Below, piece by piece: positions 32,786-33,339 of a DNA stretch of 33,339 nt. Numbering within the stretch: position 1 is the first letter of the stretch; the number at the start of each line of letters is the position of its first letter. Source of the DNA: Pseudomonadota bacterium (GTDB lineage Bacteria > Pseudomonadota > Gammaproteobacteria > Burkholderiales > Casimicrobiaceae); the NCBI GenBank assembly GCA_018241765.1, contig JAFEDD010000004.1, positions 162,314 to 195,652 of the forward strand, written 5' to 3'. A program made the translations under genes and the position numbers. Below the pieces are notes generated by a model, which saw only the letters and a program-made list of their open reading frames with translations, had not been told where the DNA came from and did no database searches.

Positions 32786-33339
32786 ATGGACGACACGCCA
32801 CACCCCGCGCTCGATAGCTTCGCCGCGAGCCTGCGGGCGCGCGGTTCCGCCCAGACCGAGGCGCGTTATCTGCGCGCCTGCCACGCGTTGCTGGCCGAAA
32901 TCGGTGACACGCCGCTGGCGCAGCTCGATCGTCACCTGCTCCAGCGCGCGCTGGCGCGACTGCATGCGCGCGGCTGGTCGCCGCGCACGCTGGCGGTGAC
33001 GCTGTCGGCATGGCGAAGCTGGTTTCGCCATCTTGCCAAGAGCGATGCGACGATACGGCCGGCGATCTTTGCCGGCATCAAGGCACCGCGTGCCGTGCGA
33101 CGCTTGCCGAACGCGCTGACCGAGGCCGAGGCGGTGCGACTGGTCACCCCACCGACGACGTCAGCGGCGCCATCGCTGGCACGCGCTGCCTGCGATCAGG
33201 CGATGTTCGAAGTGCTCTATGGCTGCGGCATTCGCATCGGAGAGTTGGTGGCGCTCGATCTGCGGCACGCCGACCTCGCCGCGCGTGAGCTGCGCGTTTT
33301 CGGCAAGGGTCGCAAGGAGCGCGTGGTGCCGCTCGGCAC
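32786..33339 (+). CDS. xerC: Tyrosine recombinase XerC, 5' part (cut by window end)
   Basis: About 184 residues are visible, running off the right edge. The N-terminal SAM-like core-binding domain is at about 8-90 (LDSFAASLRARGSAQTEARY, then LARLHARGWSPRTLAVTLSA). The catalytic domain begins about residue 110 (LPNALTEAEAVRLV) and contains the first catalytic arginine in LYGCGIRIGELVALDL and the beta-sheet lysine region FGKGRKERVVPLG. The His-x-x-Arg and Tyr residues are beyond the window. XerC acts with XerD at dif to resolve chromosome dimers. The position after dapF-DUF484 is the standard one, which separates it from integron or phage recombinases. Confidence 0.93.
   Translation, partial: MDDTPHPALDSFAASLRARGSAQTEARYLRACHALLAEIGDTPLAQLDRHLLQRALARLHARGWSPRTLAVTLSAWRSWFRHLAKSDATIRPAIFAGIKAPRAVRRLPNALTEAEAVRLVTPPTTSAAPSLARAACDQAMFEVLYGCGIRIGELVALDLRHADLAARELRVFGKGRKERVVPLG

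Overview
The window is a high-GC, gene-dense chromosomal segment whose gene content and order fit a betaproteobacterium (Burkholderiales/Rhodocyclales-like). The clues are the rpmH-rnpA-yidD-yidC-mnmE block, the dapF-DUF484-xerC block, and a gcvT-H-P operon behind a glycine riboswitch. The placement is inferred from gene content, not from a database search. I see no tRNA, rRNA, CRISPR array or intact insertion sequence.

Layout. 1-3270 (minus strand): a cupin, a hexameric tyrosine-coordinated heme protein (HTHP), AMP nucleosidase, and an orphan PhnD-type periplasmic binding protein. 3645-8735 (minus): the glycine cleavage operon (gcvT, gcvH, a GNAT acetyltransferase, gcvP) led by a single-aptamer glycine riboswitch. 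An 8-bp hairpin spans the gcvT Shine-Dalgarno region. 9022-12647 (plus): DUF1993 and DUF2147 proteins, then an MBOAT O-acyltransferase overlapping an SGNH-like partner. 12689-13567 (minus): a cytidylate-kinase-like P-loop protein. 13568-14654: a decayed stretch with winged-helix protein remnants.

14655-18632 (minus): mnmE, yidC, yidD, rnpA and rpmH with a clear sigma70-type promoter. dnaA, the usual neighbour of rpmH, is absent. In its place is an alkylation-repair pair, ogt and an Ada-AlkA fusion (18838-20828, minus). Next come the CCA-adding enzyme (plus), a DMT-family transporter (minus), a solitary T6SS-type FHA protein (TagH-like, minus), an HNH endonuclease (minus) and an ABCB-type exporter (minus). 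From 27518 to the right edge everything is on the plus strand: proA, a SEC-C/TPR gene separated by one in-frame amber codon from a GT-B glycosyltransferase, a DapF-family protein, DUF484 and the start of xerC.

The most notable signals are these. (1) The DapF-family protein has Ser at both positions where classical diaminopimelate epimerases have catalytic Cys, although it sits in the canonical dapF-xerC locus. (2) Three copies of a 116-124 bp imperfect palindrome (10032, 22216, 27356) lie in unrelated intergenic contexts and look like a dispersed hairpin/MITE-like element. (3) The SEC-C/TPR frame stays open for 657 codons after a single TAG. (4) The glycine riboswitch is a single aptamer with an obvious candidate translational expression platform.
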